Shown: in pieces, positions 26,727-41,542 of the stretch
Layout of the letters: each line of letters starts with the position of its first letter
Position numbering within the stretch: position 1 is the stretch's first letter
Source: CAVQBC01 sp963848415
Lineage (GTDB): Bacteria; Actinomycetota; Thermoleophilia; Solirubrobacterales; Solirubrobacteraceae
NCBI GenBank assembly: GCA_963848415.1
Contig: CAWKDN010000002.1
Coordinates: forward strand, 567,877 to 631,876
DNA length: 64,000 nucleotides
Direction of reading: 5' to 3'
Position numbers and translations under genes: made by a program
The notes under the pieces: generated by a model
The model's input: the letters and a program-made list of their open reading frames with translations, nothing else
Databases searched by the model: none
Told to the model about the DNA's origin: nothing

Positions 26727-26745
26727 GAGGACGCCGCATGGCGGT

Positions 26746-26763
26746 GATCGGCGGCCGCCGATC
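26746..26763. promoter_or_regulatory. 18 bp perfect palindrome
   Basis: GATCGGCGGCCGCCGATC, uninterrupted, 19 nt from the 33 nt hairpin and sharing its GATCGGC/GCCGATC ends. Operator-like or a second hairpin. The gap 26619-27044 otherwise holds only a doubtful small ORF. Confidence 0.5.
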
Positions 26764-26803
26764 TCGCGGGGAACGTTGCGGGGAGGGCCACCGCCCCCGG
26801 TGG

Positions 26804-26977
26804 TCAGCGCTGAGGGGCGCGCGGCGGCGCCGTCGGGCGGGCCGCGGCGGCGCCCTCGAGGCGCAGGCGGGCGAGGCGGAAGCGGCGCAGCTGTTCGTCC
26901 CCGCGCCGGGCTCCGGAGGCCGGGACGAGGACCACGCGTCGGGCGGTCCCCGGAGTGAGAAGGGAGGCGGTGGTCAT
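26804..26977 (-). CDS. Possible small basic protein, 57 residues
   Basis: An ATG at 26977 opens 57 codons with high third-position GC (MTTASLLTPGTARRVVLVPA). The product is Arg-rich with no membrane segment. It lies in a 426 nt gap and is followed by two palindromes that could end a transcript. It may equally be chance in GC-rich DNA. No family recognised. Confidence 0.28.
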   Translation of the reverse strand: MTTASLLTPGTARRVVLVPASGARRGDEQLRRFRLARLRLEGAAAARPTAPPRAPQR

Positions 26978-27044
26978 GGACAGGATGGTGCCGCGGTCAC
27001 GGGCCCGTGACTATGGACCGCGCGGCGAGAAGGCGCCGAGCGGG

Positions 27045-27719
27045 CTAGGACCGGCGGTCGAGCCCGGCGGCCATGCGCCGGCCGGCGTCGATCGCGGGAC
27101 GCAGCTTCGGCGCGGTGCGGCGCCGCACGCGCCAGGGCGCGCCGCTGAAGGCGAGGTTGGCCACGGTCGCGAAGCCGGCCTCGTCGGTCCGCAGCGCGAG
27201 CAGCAGATGCGCGATCCGGTCGCCCGAGGGCAGGTCGTCGGCGCGGGCGCGCACGCACCAGCAGTCCGCCCGCCGGCCGCCGGGGTGCACCAGCACCGCG
27301 CCCTGCTCTCCCACGACCCACACGCCCAGCGCCCCCCGCTCGATCACGAGCCCGGTGCGGGCGAACAGCTCGCGGGCCTCGTGGCCGACGAGGTCGCCGA
27401 GCAGGCCGGCCGCGACGCGCTCGGGCCCGTCGGACCTGCGCGGCTTGGGCCGCAGCACGTTGGCGCCGCGCTTGGCGTAGAGCTCGGGGATCGCCCAGGC
27501 GTGCGCGAGCGCCATCAGGCCGACCGGGAAGCTCAGCGGCTCGATCACGAACAGCAGCACTGCCGTGGCGATGAAGGGGATCGTGTGCGCGACCGTCGTC
27601 GCCGTCCACACCCAGCCCCGGCGGGCGAGGCTGGAGGCGTCGACGCGCGGGCGCCAGGCGACGTTGGCGGTCTCGGGCAGGACCTCCGCGGGCCCTGCGT
27701 CGACGTCGGCGACGGCCAC
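27045..27719 (-). CDS. Hypothetical membrane protein, 224 residues
   Basis: A GTG start gives about 35 soluble residues, then two hydrophobic segments (TTVAHTIPFIATAVLLFVI and SFPVGLMALAHAWAIPELYA). A cytosolic domain of ~130 residues follows with VVGEQGAVLVHPGGRRADCW and a basic tail. No family recognised. It follows the 74-residue gene by 13 nt in the same direction, likely one transcript. Confidence 0.75.
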   Translation of the reverse strand: MAVADVDAGPAEVLPETANVAWRPRVDASSLARRGWVWTATTVAHTIPFIATAVLLFVIEPLSFPVGLMALAHAWAIPELYAKRGANVLRPKPRRSDGPERVAAGLLGDLVGHEARELFARTGLVIERGALGVWVVGEQGAVLVHPGGRRADCWCVRARADDLPSGDRIAHLLLALRTDEAGFATVANLAFSGAPWRVRRRTAPKLRPAIDAGRRMAAGLDRRS

Positions 27720-27732
27720 GCGCCCGGCGGGC

Positions 27733-27957
27733 TCAGCCGCCGGCGATCGGGCGGCGCAGGATGACGAGCTCGGCGTCGAGCGGGAGGTCGGTCACCTGCC
27801 GCGCGTGCCCCTCGCCCTCGGTGACGACGGCGTAGTAGCCCGCGTCGAGCTGCTCGCGGAAGGCGGCGACGGCGGCCTCGACCGCGGCGTCGTCGCCGGC
27901 CGTCCACTCGGCGAGCGTCGAGTGGCCGGTGTTGTCCATGCGGATGAGTCGTGCCAT
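27733..27957 (-). CDS. Small conserved-looking hypothetical protein, 74 residues
   Basis: Starts MARLIRMDNTGHSTLAEW and contains AAVEAAVAAFREQLDAGYYA, then VVTEGEGHARQVTDLPLDAE and LVILRRPIAGG. Acidic, soluble, predicted alpha/beta. The regular helix/strand pattern suggests a real gene. Probably co-transcribed with the membrane protein downstream. Function unknown. Confidence 0.75.
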   Translation of the reverse strand: MARLIRMDNTGHSTLAEWTAGDDAAVEAAVAAFREQLDAGYYAVVTEGEGHARQVTDLPLDAELVILRRPIAGG

Positions 27958-28044
27958 GCGGCGAATCCTACGCCCCGTGGCGGTGCAGGACGTGGTTTCG
28001 TAGCGGCCTGGCGCGGAGGCCGGGCCGGAGCCTATGGTGATCGC

Positions 28045-28859
28045 ATGACCACGCTGCACGTGCGGTCCGAGCCGTTGGACGACGAGCGCCGCGGGGCGCT
28101 GCTCTTCGCGGGCGACCTGCTGATCTTCGAGCGGGTGACGGCGCTCGGCGAGCTGTGCCGGGCGACGGAGGGCCTGATCGAGGCGTCCGTCACCGAGGAG
28201 GGCGACCGCGAGCGCCTGCTCGGCGCGATCGCCGAGCTGCAGGCGAGCTTCCGCGCCGACCCAGAGGTCGCGCGGCTGTTCCGGGAGACGCTCGAGGAGC
28301 TCGGCGTCGACCTCGAGCAGACTTTTTGGGACCGGCTCTTCCTGCGCGTGCAGCTGCCCGCCGTGCCGGGCGACGGCCCGCGCGCCGGCTCGCTCGGGGT
28401 CCACCGCGACACGTGGTCCTCCAACGTCTACGCCCAGGTGAACTGGTGGGCGCCCATCCGGGCGATCACCGCCGAGCGGACGATCGCGTTCTATCCGGCC
28501 TATTGGACGCGGCCGCTGGCCAACACCAGCGCAGACTGGGACCTCGACGTGGTGCGCGCCGAGCGCAAGGCGGGCCGCGAGGACGGCGTCGCGATCGTGC
28601 CCGAGCCGGCCGAGCCCGTCGACACGGGTTCCGAGCTGCGCGTCGTCATCGACCCCGGGGACATGCTCTGCTTCTCCGGCGCGCACCTGCACTCGAGCGT
28701 GCCCAACACCTCCGGCCTGCCCCGCTTCAGCGTCGAGGCGCGCACCGTCGCGGCGAGCGACGTCCTGCGCCGCCGCGGCGCGCCGAACGTCGACGGCGCC
28801 GCGCCGCACGTCCCGCTGCACTGGTTCAAGCGCATGACCGACGGCGCCTCGCTGGCGAG

Positions 28860-28863
<4 letters not shown>
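28045..28863 (+). CDS. 2OG-Fe(II)/phytanoyl-CoA dioxygenase-like protein
   Basis: 272 residues. A possible metal triad is visible: HRD in SLGVHRDTWSSNVYAQVNWW (about 118-135) and a distal His in CFSGAHLHSSVPNTSGLPRF, followed by the Arg of RFSVEARTV that would bind 2-oxoglutarate. The double-stranded beta-helix spacing fits the phytanoyl-CoA dioxygenase group. No substrate hint from neighbours. It overlaps the 3' end of gatB by 4 nt, convergent. Confidence 0.7.
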
Positions 28864-30286
<1,423 letters not shown>

Positions 30287-30290
<4 letters not shown>

Positions 30291-31711
30291 CGCGTCCTCG
30301 CCGGGGTGCCGTCGAAGCCGATCGCGCCCTCCAGCGCGTGGGCGGCGTCGAGGATGCGCGGCTCGCTGAACGCCGGCCCGCAGAGCTGGAAGCCGACCGG
30401 CAGCCCCTCGCTCAGGCCGCTCGGGATCGAGATCGCCGGGATGCCGGCCAGCGACATCGGCACCGCGCAGAAGTCGTTGAGGTACATGGAGAGCGGGTCG
30501 CCGAGCTTGGCGCCCAGCGGGAAGGCGACCGTGGGGCTCGTCGGGGTGGCGATGAAGTCGAAGCGTTCCCACGCCGCGCGGAAGTCCTCGGCGATCTTCG
30601 TGCGGACCTTCTGCGCGCGCCCGTAGTAGGCGTCGTAGTAGCCGGAGGACAGCGCGTAGGTCCCGAGCATGATCCGCCGCTTGACCTCGGCGCCGAAGCC
30701 CGCCTCGCGGGTGCGGGTGTACATGTGCAGCAGGTCGCCGTCGCCGTCGGCGCGCAGGCCGTAGCGCACGCCGTCGTAGCGCGCGAGGTTCGAGGAGCAC
30801 TCCGCCGGCGCGATCAGGTAGTAGGCCGCGAGCGCGTGTGGCGCGTGCGGGAGCCGCGTGGGCTCGACGGAGGCGCCCAGCTCGCGCGCCAGCTCGAGCG
30901 TGGCCTGAAAGCTCTCCAGCACGCCGGGCTCGATGCCCTCGCCGGAGAGCTCTTCGGGCACTCCGAGCCGGATCCCGCGCAGGTCGGTGGCGGTCGGCGG
31001 CCCCACGGGGTGCGGGTACTCCAGCGAGGTCGAGTCGCACGGATCGTGGCCGACCATCGCGCCGAGGAGCAGTGCCGCGTCGGTCACGTCGCGCGCGAAC
31101 GGGCCGGCCTGGTCGAGCGAGGAGGCGAAGGCGATCATCCCGTAGCGCGAGACCGCGCCGTAGGTGGGCTTGAGGCCGACGATCCCGCACAGCGCGGCGG
31201 GCTGGCGGATCGAGCCGCCGGTGTCCGTCCCGATCGCCCACGGGATCGTGCCTGCGGCCACGGCGGCCGCCGAGCCGCCGGACGAGCCGCCGGGCACGCG
31301 CGCTGGGTCCCACGGGTTCAGCGTGGGCCCGAAGGCCGAGTGCTCGGTCGAGGAGCCCATCGCGAACTCGTCCTGGTTGGTCTTGGCCAGCATCGGCGCG
31401 CCGGCCGCCTGCAGGCGCTCGACCGCGGTGGCGGTGTACGGCGGCCGGTAGTCCTCGAGGATGCGCGAGCCGGCCTGGCTCGGCACGCCCACGGTGCAGA
31501 AGAGGTCCTTGACCGCGACCGGCACTCCGGCAAGCGGCGCCGCCGGGTCGGCGGGCGGGGGCGTCTCCTCCGGCGAGATCCAGGTGAAGGCGTTGAGATC
31601 GTCGGCCAGCGCGCGGGCGCGGTAGGCCTCCCACAGCTCGACTGCCTCGAGCTCGCCGGCGCGGATGCGCGCGACGGCAGCGGCCGCCGACAGGTCGAGC
31701 GCGGTGCTCAC
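30287..31711 (-). CDS. gatA: Asp-tRNA(Asn)/Glu-tRNA(Gln) amidotransferase subunit A
   Basis: 474 residues, amidase-signature enzyme supplying ammonia from glutamine. The catalytic Lys is in AGVPVAVKDLF, the cis-Ser in GGSSGGSAAAVAAG and the nucleophile Ser in GTDTGGSIRQPAALCGIVG. It overlaps both gatC and gatB by 4 nt. Confidence 0.97.
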
Positions 31712-32004
31712 GGCCCGCTCGCGCCGGGGCTGGGGACGCGGAAGCCGCCCTGGGCGACGTCCGGCGCCGCGGCGAGGGCGTCTTCGGCCGACAGCGACGG
31801 CCGCGGCTGGTCGGCCCGCAGCGCGTTCTCGACGTCGACCACGTGGGAGGTGGGCTCGACGTCCTCGAGCGAGCCGAGCTCGCCGATCGTCTCGATCTGG
31901 TCGAGCACGCCGGAGAGCTCGCCGGCGAAGCGCTCGACCTCTTCCTCGGTGAGCTCGAGGCGGGCGAGACGGGCGACGTAGTGGACCTGATCGCGGCTGA
32001 GCAT
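31708..32004 (-). CDS. gatC: Asp-tRNA(Asn)/Glu-tRNA(Gln) amidotransferase subunit C
   Basis: 98 residues. It begins MLSRDQVHYVARLARLELTE and has LSGVLDQIETIGELGSLEDV, the typical GatC helical hairpin and belt that clamps GatA and GatB. First gene of the gatCAB operon. Presence of the complex implies that at least one of Gln-tRNA or Asn-tRNA is made by transamidation. Confidence 0.96.
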   Translation of the reverse strand: MLSRDQVHYVARLARLELTEEEVERFAGELSGVLDQIETIGELGSLEDVEPTSHVVDVENALRADQPRPSLSAEDALAAAPDVAQGGFRVPSPGASGP

Positions 32005-32019
32005 GGGCGGCGTCCGAGT

Positions 32020-32454
32020 CTAGTTCGCGGCCGTCGGCTCGCGCTCGGGCTCGGGCTCGGGCGGCGGGGTCGGGCGCAGCTCCGGCTCGGGCGACTCGGG
32101 CGCGCGCCCTGCCCGCTCGTCGCGGACGCCCAGCCAGCAGCCGGCGGTGATCGCGAGCGTGCCTGCCAGGCCGAGCCAGGTCGCAGTGCCCGGGTCACCG
32201 AGGAGCCGCACCAGCGCGAGCGCCACGCCGACGACACCCACCACCGAGCCGACCACGGAGGCCGCGAGCGGCAGTGCGGGTGACCGGCGCACGGCGGCGA
32301 GCGCGACGGGCGCCAGGCCGGCGACGGCGACGGCGAGGAGCAGCAGCCGGACGACGACGGCGCCCGGCTGCTGGGCCAGCGCGGCGAGCAGCGCCACGGC
32401 GCCGACGGCCGCGATCCACTCCGCGGCGCGGGGGCGGCGCAGGTCGAGCTTCAC
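32020..32454 (-). CDS. Hypothetical four-helix membrane protein
   Basis: 144 residues from a GTG that overlaps the MFS stop (GTGA). About four hydrophobic segments (AEWIAAVGAVALLAALAQQ, VVVRLLLLAVAVAGLAPVAL, PLAASVVGSVVGVVGVALAL, TWLGLAGTLAITAGCWLGV), then a Pro/Glu-rich tail. No family recognised. Coupled to the MFS gene upstream and 15 nt before gatC. Confidence 0.75.
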   Translation of the reverse strand: MKLDLRRPRAAEWIAAVGAVALLAALAQQPGAVVVRLLLLAVAVAGLAPVALAAVRRSPALPLAASVVGSVVGVVGVALALVRLLGDPGTATWLGLAGTLAITAGCWLGVRDERAGRAPESPEPELRPTPPPEPEPEREPTAAN

Positions 32455-33611
32455 GACGCGACCCCCGCGGTCGGCGCGGTGCGCCGGCGCACCGAGCGGG
32501 CGAAGAGCGCGAGCGTGACCGAGCACAACGTGGCCAGCAGCGCGTAGGGCAGCCCGTCGCCGAACGCCTCCGCGAGCCGCGAGCCGCCCGAGGCGCCGGC
32601 CGTCTCCCCCATCGACCACGCGAGGTTGAGCAGCGCGAAGGCGAAGCCCTGCTCGAGGCCCAGCGCCTCGGCGCCGTCGGACATCAGCGTCATGGCCGGT
32701 GTCCACAGGATCCCGACGGCCGGGGCGGCCAGGATCACCAGCGCCGCCAGCACCCAGCCGGTCTGCGCCAGCGCCAGCAGGGCGAAGACCACAGCCGCGG
32801 AGCCCAGGCCGAACATCGCCGGCCCGACGCGCCCGCGCCGGTCGGCCACCCGCCCGATCACCGGGTTGACCGCCGCCTCCAGCAGGCCGGCGGCGACGAA
32901 CACCGCCGCGATGGCCGCCGCGGCGGCGCCGAAGTCGTCCAGCTGCAGCGGCGCGAGCACCCCGAGCGTCCCGAACAGCAGCCCGGGCAGCGCCACGAGC
33001 CACATCCCCATGGCGATCCGCCGGTCGGCGGTCGCGGAGGCGAGCTCGCGCAGCCGCGGCGCGCGCTCGGGCGCCGCCGCCGGGGTCCGCACCGCCCACA
33101 CGGCCAGCGCGGCGCCGACGACCGCCACGCTGCTGAAGACCAGCTCACGGCCGAAGGCGTCGGCGGCAGCGCCCAGCACCGGCCCACACAGCGCGCCGCC
33201 GATGGCCGCCGCGGTCGCCGAGCCGATCAGCTCGCCCCGGCGCTCGCGCGGCGCCGCGCCGATCAGCCAGCCGAAGGCGCCGGCCCACGAGAACGCGCCG
33301 CCGATGCCCTGGACGAAGCGGGCGGCGTCCAACAGCGGTGCGCTCGGAGCGAAGGCGAAGGCGAGGCTCGAGACGCTCATCAGCGCGAGCCCGAGCAGCA
33401 CCGTGGGCTTCACGCCGGCGCGCGCGGCGATCCAGCCGCCGGGCAGGGCGCCGATGAACGTCCCGGCCGGGTAGGCGGCGAGCAGCACGCCCGCCTCCGC
33501 CTTGGAGAGCCCGAACTCGTCGCTGAAGCTCGGCAGCAGCGGCGAGATGGCGGCGAAGAAGAGCGTGTCGACGAAGACGATCGCCGAGGCGAGGAGGAGC
33601 AGGCGCCGCAT
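32451..33611 (-). CDS. MFS transporter, 12-helix
   Basis: 386 residues. SDEFGLSKAEAGVLLAAYPA then FIGALPGGWIAARAGVKPTV shows the helix 1-2 and loop 2-3 pattern of major facilitators; the second half repeats it at RVADRRGRVGPAMFGLG. Likely an efflux or sugar/acid transporter; substrate unknown. The overlapping four-helix gene may be an accessory. Confidence 0.87.
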   Translation of the reverse strand: MRRLLLLASAIVFVDTLFFAAISPLLPSFSDEFGLSKAEAGVLLAAYPAGTFIGALPGGWIAARAGVKPTVLLGLALMSVSSLAFAFAPSAPLLDAARFVQGIGGAFSWAGAFGWLIGAAPRERRGELIGSATAAAIGGALCGPVLGAAADAFGRELVFSSVAVVGAALAVWAVRTPAAAPERAPRLRELASATADRRIAMGMWLVALPGLLFGTLGVLAPLQLDDFGAAAAAIAAVFVAAGLLEAAVNPVIGRVADRRGRVGPAMFGLGSAAVVFALLALAQTGWVLAALVILAAPAVGILWTPAMTLMSDGAEALGLEQGFAFALLNLAWSMGETAGASGGSRLAEAFGDGLPYALLATLCSVTLALFARSVRRRTAPTAGVAS

Positions 33612-33633
33612 ACGGGGTGATGCTACGAGAGCG

Positions 33634-37011
<3,378 letters not shown>

Positions 37012-37071
37012 GCGAAGGACGGTAGCGAGCGGCCCGGTCGAGGCTGCGGGGTGCTAGAAGTCGGCCTCGCG

Positions 37072-37862
37072 ATGGCCGTCGACGAGCGACTGATCAGGGC
37101 CCTGCACGTCGAGGCGATGCGCCACGGCGACGTGCACGCCGAGCACGAGCCGCACATGATCTTCCAGACGTCCACCATCGACGCGCTGCTCGACGGCGCC
37201 TACGACGGCGACATCTCCTTCGGCGAGCTCAAGCAGCACGGCGATCTCGGCCTCGGCACGCTCGAGGCCTGCGACGGGGAGATGATCGCGCTGGACGGCG
37301 AGTTCTTCCAGGCCGCCGTCGACGGCCGCGTCCGCCGGATCGCCGACGCGGAGCGGACGCCGTTCGCGCTGATCGTTCCCTTCGCCCCGCAGATCCACCT
37401 CAGAGTCGCGGGCCCGCTGCCCCTGCCCGCCCTCCAGGCCCGGCTCGACGCCGAGCTGCCCGCCGGCGCCCCGTGCCTCGCGATCCGCATCGACGGCCAC
37501 TTCGACCACGTCCAGGCGCGCTCGGTGCCGCGTCAGCGCAAGCCCTACCCGCCGCTGGCGGACGTGGCGAGCCACCAGCGGGTCTTCGAGCTGGACCACA
37601 TCGACGGCACGATCGTCGGCTTCCGCTTCCCCGACTACGCGGCCGGGATCGACGTGCCGCGGTTACCACTTGCACTTCATCGCGGACGACCGCGCGTCCG
37701 GCGGGCACGTGCTCGACGGCGTGCTCGGCGACGGGCGGGTCGCGCTCGACCCGTCCTCGGAGCTGCACCTGGAGCTACCCGCAGGGGTCGAGCTGCACGG
37801 CCCGGGCGGGGAGGATCGCAGCCGCCTCGTCGAGCAAGATCGAAGGCGGCGAGCGGGCGTAG
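37072..37862 (+). pseudogene. budA: Alpha-acetolactate decarboxylase, two +1 frameshifts
   Basis: The first ~196 codons read cleanly: QTSTIDALLDGAYDGDISFG, KQHGDLGLGTLEACDGEM and PRQRKPYPPLADV are hallmarks of acetolactate decarboxylase. An extra base near 37660 breaks the frame just before the zinc-ligand motif (GYHLHFIADDRASGGH, next frame). A second near 37835 is needed to reach the C-terminus (IEGGERA, stop 37862). With both bases ignored the gene is full-length with all three zinc histidines. It would turn acetolactate from IlvBN into acetoin. No butanediol dehydrogenase gene is nearby. Confidence 0.85.
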
Positions 37863-38763
37863 ATGGCGCTGCCCGACAACGTCCGCGCCGCCTGCGCCGC
37901 CGTCGCCGCGCGCGCTCGCAGCGTCCGCGTCGCCGACGACGCGATCGAGGCCTACGCGCGCACGCTGCCCGCCGAGTCCCCGCCCGCGCCGGACCTCGGC
38001 GGCGCAGACCCCGAGCGGCGCGCCGCCTTCTCGCTGACGCTCAACGCGATCAACTTCGGCTCGGGCTGGTTCCCGACCCTGCGCAAGCCGGCCGGCCTGT
38101 CGGGCTTTCGCACCGTCGAGGCCGGCCTGCGCGCCCACGGTCCGTGGCCGGCGGGCGAGCTCTCCGCGCTGACGGCCGCCGACGTCGCGTCGGTGCTCGG
38201 GCAGGACCCCGAGCACGAGCTGATGGGGCTGTTCGCCACCGCGCTCAACGAGCTCGGCGATGTCGTCGTCAGACCAGCACGGCGGCTCGTTCGAGGCGAT
38301 CGCGCGCGACGCCGGTGGCGGCTCGCTCGCGGGCCTTGCCGCCCACCTGGCCGGCTGGCCGACCTGGCACGACGTCTCGACCCACGACGGCGAGCCGGTC
38401 CCGTTCTGGAAGCGGGCCCAGCTGGCCGCGGCCGACCTGCACCTGCAGGGCCTCGCGCCGGGCGACGACGTGGCCGCGCTGACGTTGTTCGCCGACAACC
38501 TCGTCCCCCACGTCCTGCGCCTGGACGGCGTGCTGGCCTTCGAGCCGGAGCTGGTCGCGCGCATCGAGGCCGGCGAGCTGATCGAGCACGACTCCGCCGA
38601 GGAGGTCGAGATCCGCGCCTGCGCGGTCACAGCCGTCGAGCGCCTGGTGCAGGCCCACGGCGCCACGACCGCCACCGCAGTGGACTACACGCTCTGGCTA
38701 CGCGGCGGAGAGCCGCGCTACAAGGCGGTCCCGCGCCACCGCGCGCGGACGACCGCGTACTGA
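37863..38763 (+). pseudogene. Queuosine salvage protein (Qng1/DUF2419-like), one frameshift
   Basis: Starts directly after the budA stop. The first half (MALPDNVRAACAAVAARARS, then LTLNAINFGSGWFPTLRK) and the second half match the queuosine salvage family: FADNLVPHVLRLDGVL, then SAEEVEIRACAVTAVERLV, VDYTLWLRGGEPRYKAV and the closing PRHRARTTAY. The halves lie in different frames, joined by one extra base near 38265. Ignoring it gives ~300 residues, the family length. The family releases queuine from queuosine nucleoside or 5'-phosphate. Assignment is from remembered family patterns. Confidence 0.72.
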
Positions 38764-38764
38764 C

Positions 38765-39405
38765 TCAGCCCGCGACGACCATCACGTCCAGCGTGCGCGG
38801 GCCGTGGACGCCCTCGACCCGCTCGAGCTCGATGTCCGAGGTCGCCGACGGGCCGGAGACGCAGCGTGATCGGGCGGCCTGCCTGGCGCCGCCTCGGCCA
38901 GCGCGGCGACAGCGTCGGGGACCGAGGCGACGACGTCGGCCTCGCGGACGACGCAGCAGTGGTAGTCGGGCACGAGCGTCAGCGCCCGGCGGCCGGAGGC
39001 CGGCCCGCAGTCGAGCACGATCGTGCCGGTCTCGGCGATCGCCACCGCGCAGCCGGTGAGCACGCCGTCGAGCCCGTCGAGGTCGCGCACCGAGAGCTGC
39101 GGGTCGTCTCCCACGAGCTCGACCCCCGGCACGGACAGCTCCCAGCCGCCGGGGACGGCGAGCCGCCGGGCGCCCCGCTCCGCGCAGGCCGCCGCGACGA
39201 CGTCGGCGAGCCCCGTGCTCTCGACGCGGTGGACGGTCGCCTGGTAGTCGGCCACCTGCTCGCAGAAGCGCTCGACGACGGCGGGCGCGCCGGCCGGGGC
39301 CGTCGCCCCCGCGTGGTGGTAGGCGCGCGGGACGTCGGGCACGACCACGCCGCCGCCCAGGGCGACGCGCACGCGACCGAGCACGTCCGCGCGAGCGTCG
39401 CTCAC
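38765..39405 (-). pseudogene. lutC: LutC-like LUD-domain protein, frameshifted
   Basis: Starts GTG overlapping the lutB stop (GTGA). It has the LUD pattern: VADYQATVHRVESTGLADVV, VLTGCAVAIAETGTIVLDCG and RALTLVPDYHCCVV. Two extra bases (near 38888 and 38862) shift it into the frame that ends SGPSATSDIELERVEGVHGP, the standard LutC C-terminus. Ignoring them gives ~213 residues. LutC is part of the LutABC L-lactate oxidation complex. Confidence 0.85.
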
Positions 39406-40815
39406 GGCGCCCCGCCGGACCCGTTGCCGCGCTCGGCGCGCCACCACTCGCGGAAGCTCTGGCGCGGCACCTCGGGCAGGTCGCGCATCGCCGTCCAGCC
39501 CGACAGCGGCGCCGGGCAGCCGCGCCAGCGGCCCGTTGCCCGCGCCGCGCCAGCCGCTGCGCGCGCTCGTAGCGCTCGCGCGAGGCGAACACCTTGGCGA
39601 CCACGTCCATCGCGAGCTTCTCGGGATCCGTGCGGCGCTTCTCCTCGCGCGTGACCCGTCCGCGCAGGTGGATCAGCACGCTCGGGATGTCGATCTTGAC
39701 CGGGCAGACCTCGTAGCAGGCGCCGCACAGCGAGGACGCCCACGGCAGCGTCGGCGCCTGGTCGAGGCCGCGCAGCTGCGGGGTGAGGATCGCGCCGATC
39801 GGGCCCGGATAGACGGAGTCGTAGGCCTGCCCGCCGACGCGCGAGTACACCGGGCAGGAGTTCAGGCACGCCGAGCAGCGGATGCAGTGCAGCGCCTGGC
39901 GGCCGATCTCGTCGGCCAGCACGTCCGTCCGCCCCGCGTCGAGCAGCACGAGATGGAACTCGCGCGGGCCGTCGCCGTCGCGCACGCCGGTCCACAGCGA
40001 CGTGTACGGGTTCATCCGCTCGGCCGTCGAGGAGCGCGGCAGCAGCTGCAGGAAGACCTCGAGGTCGCGCCACTCGGGCAGCACCTTCTCGATCCCCATC
40101 ACCGTGACCAGCACCTCGGGCAGCGTCGTGCACATGCGCCCGTTGCCCTCGGACTCGACCACGCCCACCGTGCCCGTCTCGGCGATCGCGAAGTTGGCCC
40201 CGCTGATCGCCATCGGCACGGTCAGGAACTTCTCGCGCAGGTGGCAGCCGCGCCGCCTCGGCGATCGCCTCCGGGCTCGCGGCCGAGCTCCTGGCCCTCG
40301 GCGATCGTGCGCATGAACAGCGTGCGGATCTCCTCGCGGTTCTGGTGGATCGCCGGGACCAGGATGTGGGACTGCTTGTCGTGGCCGAGCTGGACGATCA
40401 GCTCGGCCAGGTCGGTCTCGATGGCGTCCACGCCCGCCGCGCCGAGCGCCTCGTTGAGCCCGATCTCGTCGGTGACCAGCGACTTGACCTTGATCACCTC
40501 GCGCGCGGCGTGGTCGCGCGCGATCCGGGTGACGATCGCGTTGGCCTCGGCCCCGTCGCGCGCCCAGTGCACGGTGCCGCCGACGCGCTGTGACGGACGC
40601 CTCGAGGCGCTCGAGCTGCTCGGGCAGCGTCGCCATCGCGTGCGCCTTGATCGCCGCGCCGGACTCGCGCAGCTGCTCCCAGTCGTCGAGCTCCTGCGAC
40701 CGCCCGCAGGCGCTTGGCGCGGATCGCGGTGGTCGCCTTGCCGAGGTTGCGGCGCAGCTGGCTGTCGGTCAGCGTCTCGCGCGCCGCCGCGCGGGAAACC
40801 GCCGCCCGGTGTCAT
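39402..40815 (-). pseudogene. lutB: LutB-like iron-sulfur LUD protein, multiple frameshifts
   Basis: ATG overlaps the lutA stop (ATGA). The full LutB order is recoverable across frames: SQLRRNLGKATTAIRAKRLR, ELDDWEQLRESGAAIKAHAM, VGGTVHWARDGAEANAIVTR, FLTVPMAISGANFAIAETGT, and two ferredoxin-type clusters (CIRCSACLNSCPVY and SLCGACYEVCPVKIDIPSV). About seven extra bases are needed (near 40790, 40705, 40586, 40277, 40252 and two near 39530). Repaired length is ~470 residues, normal for LutB. It would transfer electrons from lactate via 4Fe-4S centres. Confidence 0.87.
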
Positions 40816-41542
40816 CCGCCCGCCGCCAGGATCTCGGCCAGGTGGACCGTCCGCACGCCGGCGCGCTGGCGCGAGAGCGCGCCGCCGATGTGCATCAGGC
40901 ACGAGTTGTCGGCCGCCGTGCAGACCTCGGCGCGGGTGTCGAGCACGCGGCGCAGCTTGTCGGAGAGCATCGCCATCGAGGTGTCGGCGTTCTTGACCGC
41001 GAAGGTGCCGCCGAAGCCGCAGCACTCCTGGGCCTCCTCGAGCTCGACCAGGTCGATGCCCTGCACGGCGCGCAGCAGCCGCAGCGGGCGGTCGCCGACG
41101 CGCAGGAGACGCAGCGAGTGGCAGGTCGGGTGATAGGCGACCCGGTGCGGGAAGACGGCGCCGACGTCCTCGACGCCGAGGTCGTCGACCAGGAACTCGG
41201 TCAGCTCGCGCACGCGCGGAACGATCGCCTCCACCTCCCGCGCGAGGCGCTCGTCGCCCGCCAGCTCGGCCAGGCGCGCGTACTGGTCGCGCACCATCCC
41301 GACGCACGACGCCGACGGCGAGACGATCGCCTCCGCGTCGCCGAAGACCCGCACGAAGCGCCGGGCCAGCGGCGACCGCCTCGAGCTGATAGCCCGAGTT
41401 GGCGTGCATCTGCCCGCAGCAGGTCTGGTCCTCGGGGAAATCGACCTCGCAGCCGAGCCGCTCGAGCAGCTGCGACGACGGCTTGCCCGGTGGCCGGGAA
41501 CAGGGTGTCGTTGAAGCAGGTGACGAAGAGGGCGACGCGCAT
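40812..41542 (-). pseudogene. lutA: LutA-like CCG-domain protein, frameshifted
   Basis: Starts MRVALFVTCFNDTLFP; the frame changes near 41490 to LLERLGCEVDFPEDQTCCGQ and near 41370 to VFGDAEAIVSPSASCVGMVR. It then runs clean to the stop with a second cysteine-rich motif (ELEEAQECCGFGGTFAVKN). Both CCG domains are present. Two +1 insertions. First gene of the lutABC operon, divergent from the lactate permease gene with a 68 nt gap that should hold both promoters. Confidence 0.87.

Noticed and set aside
26704..27010. Two overlapping rightward ORFs of 84 and 99 codons
   Set aside because: Pro/Arg/Gly-rich, begin inside the 33 nt hairpin, and contain no domain; the gap is better read as regulatory.
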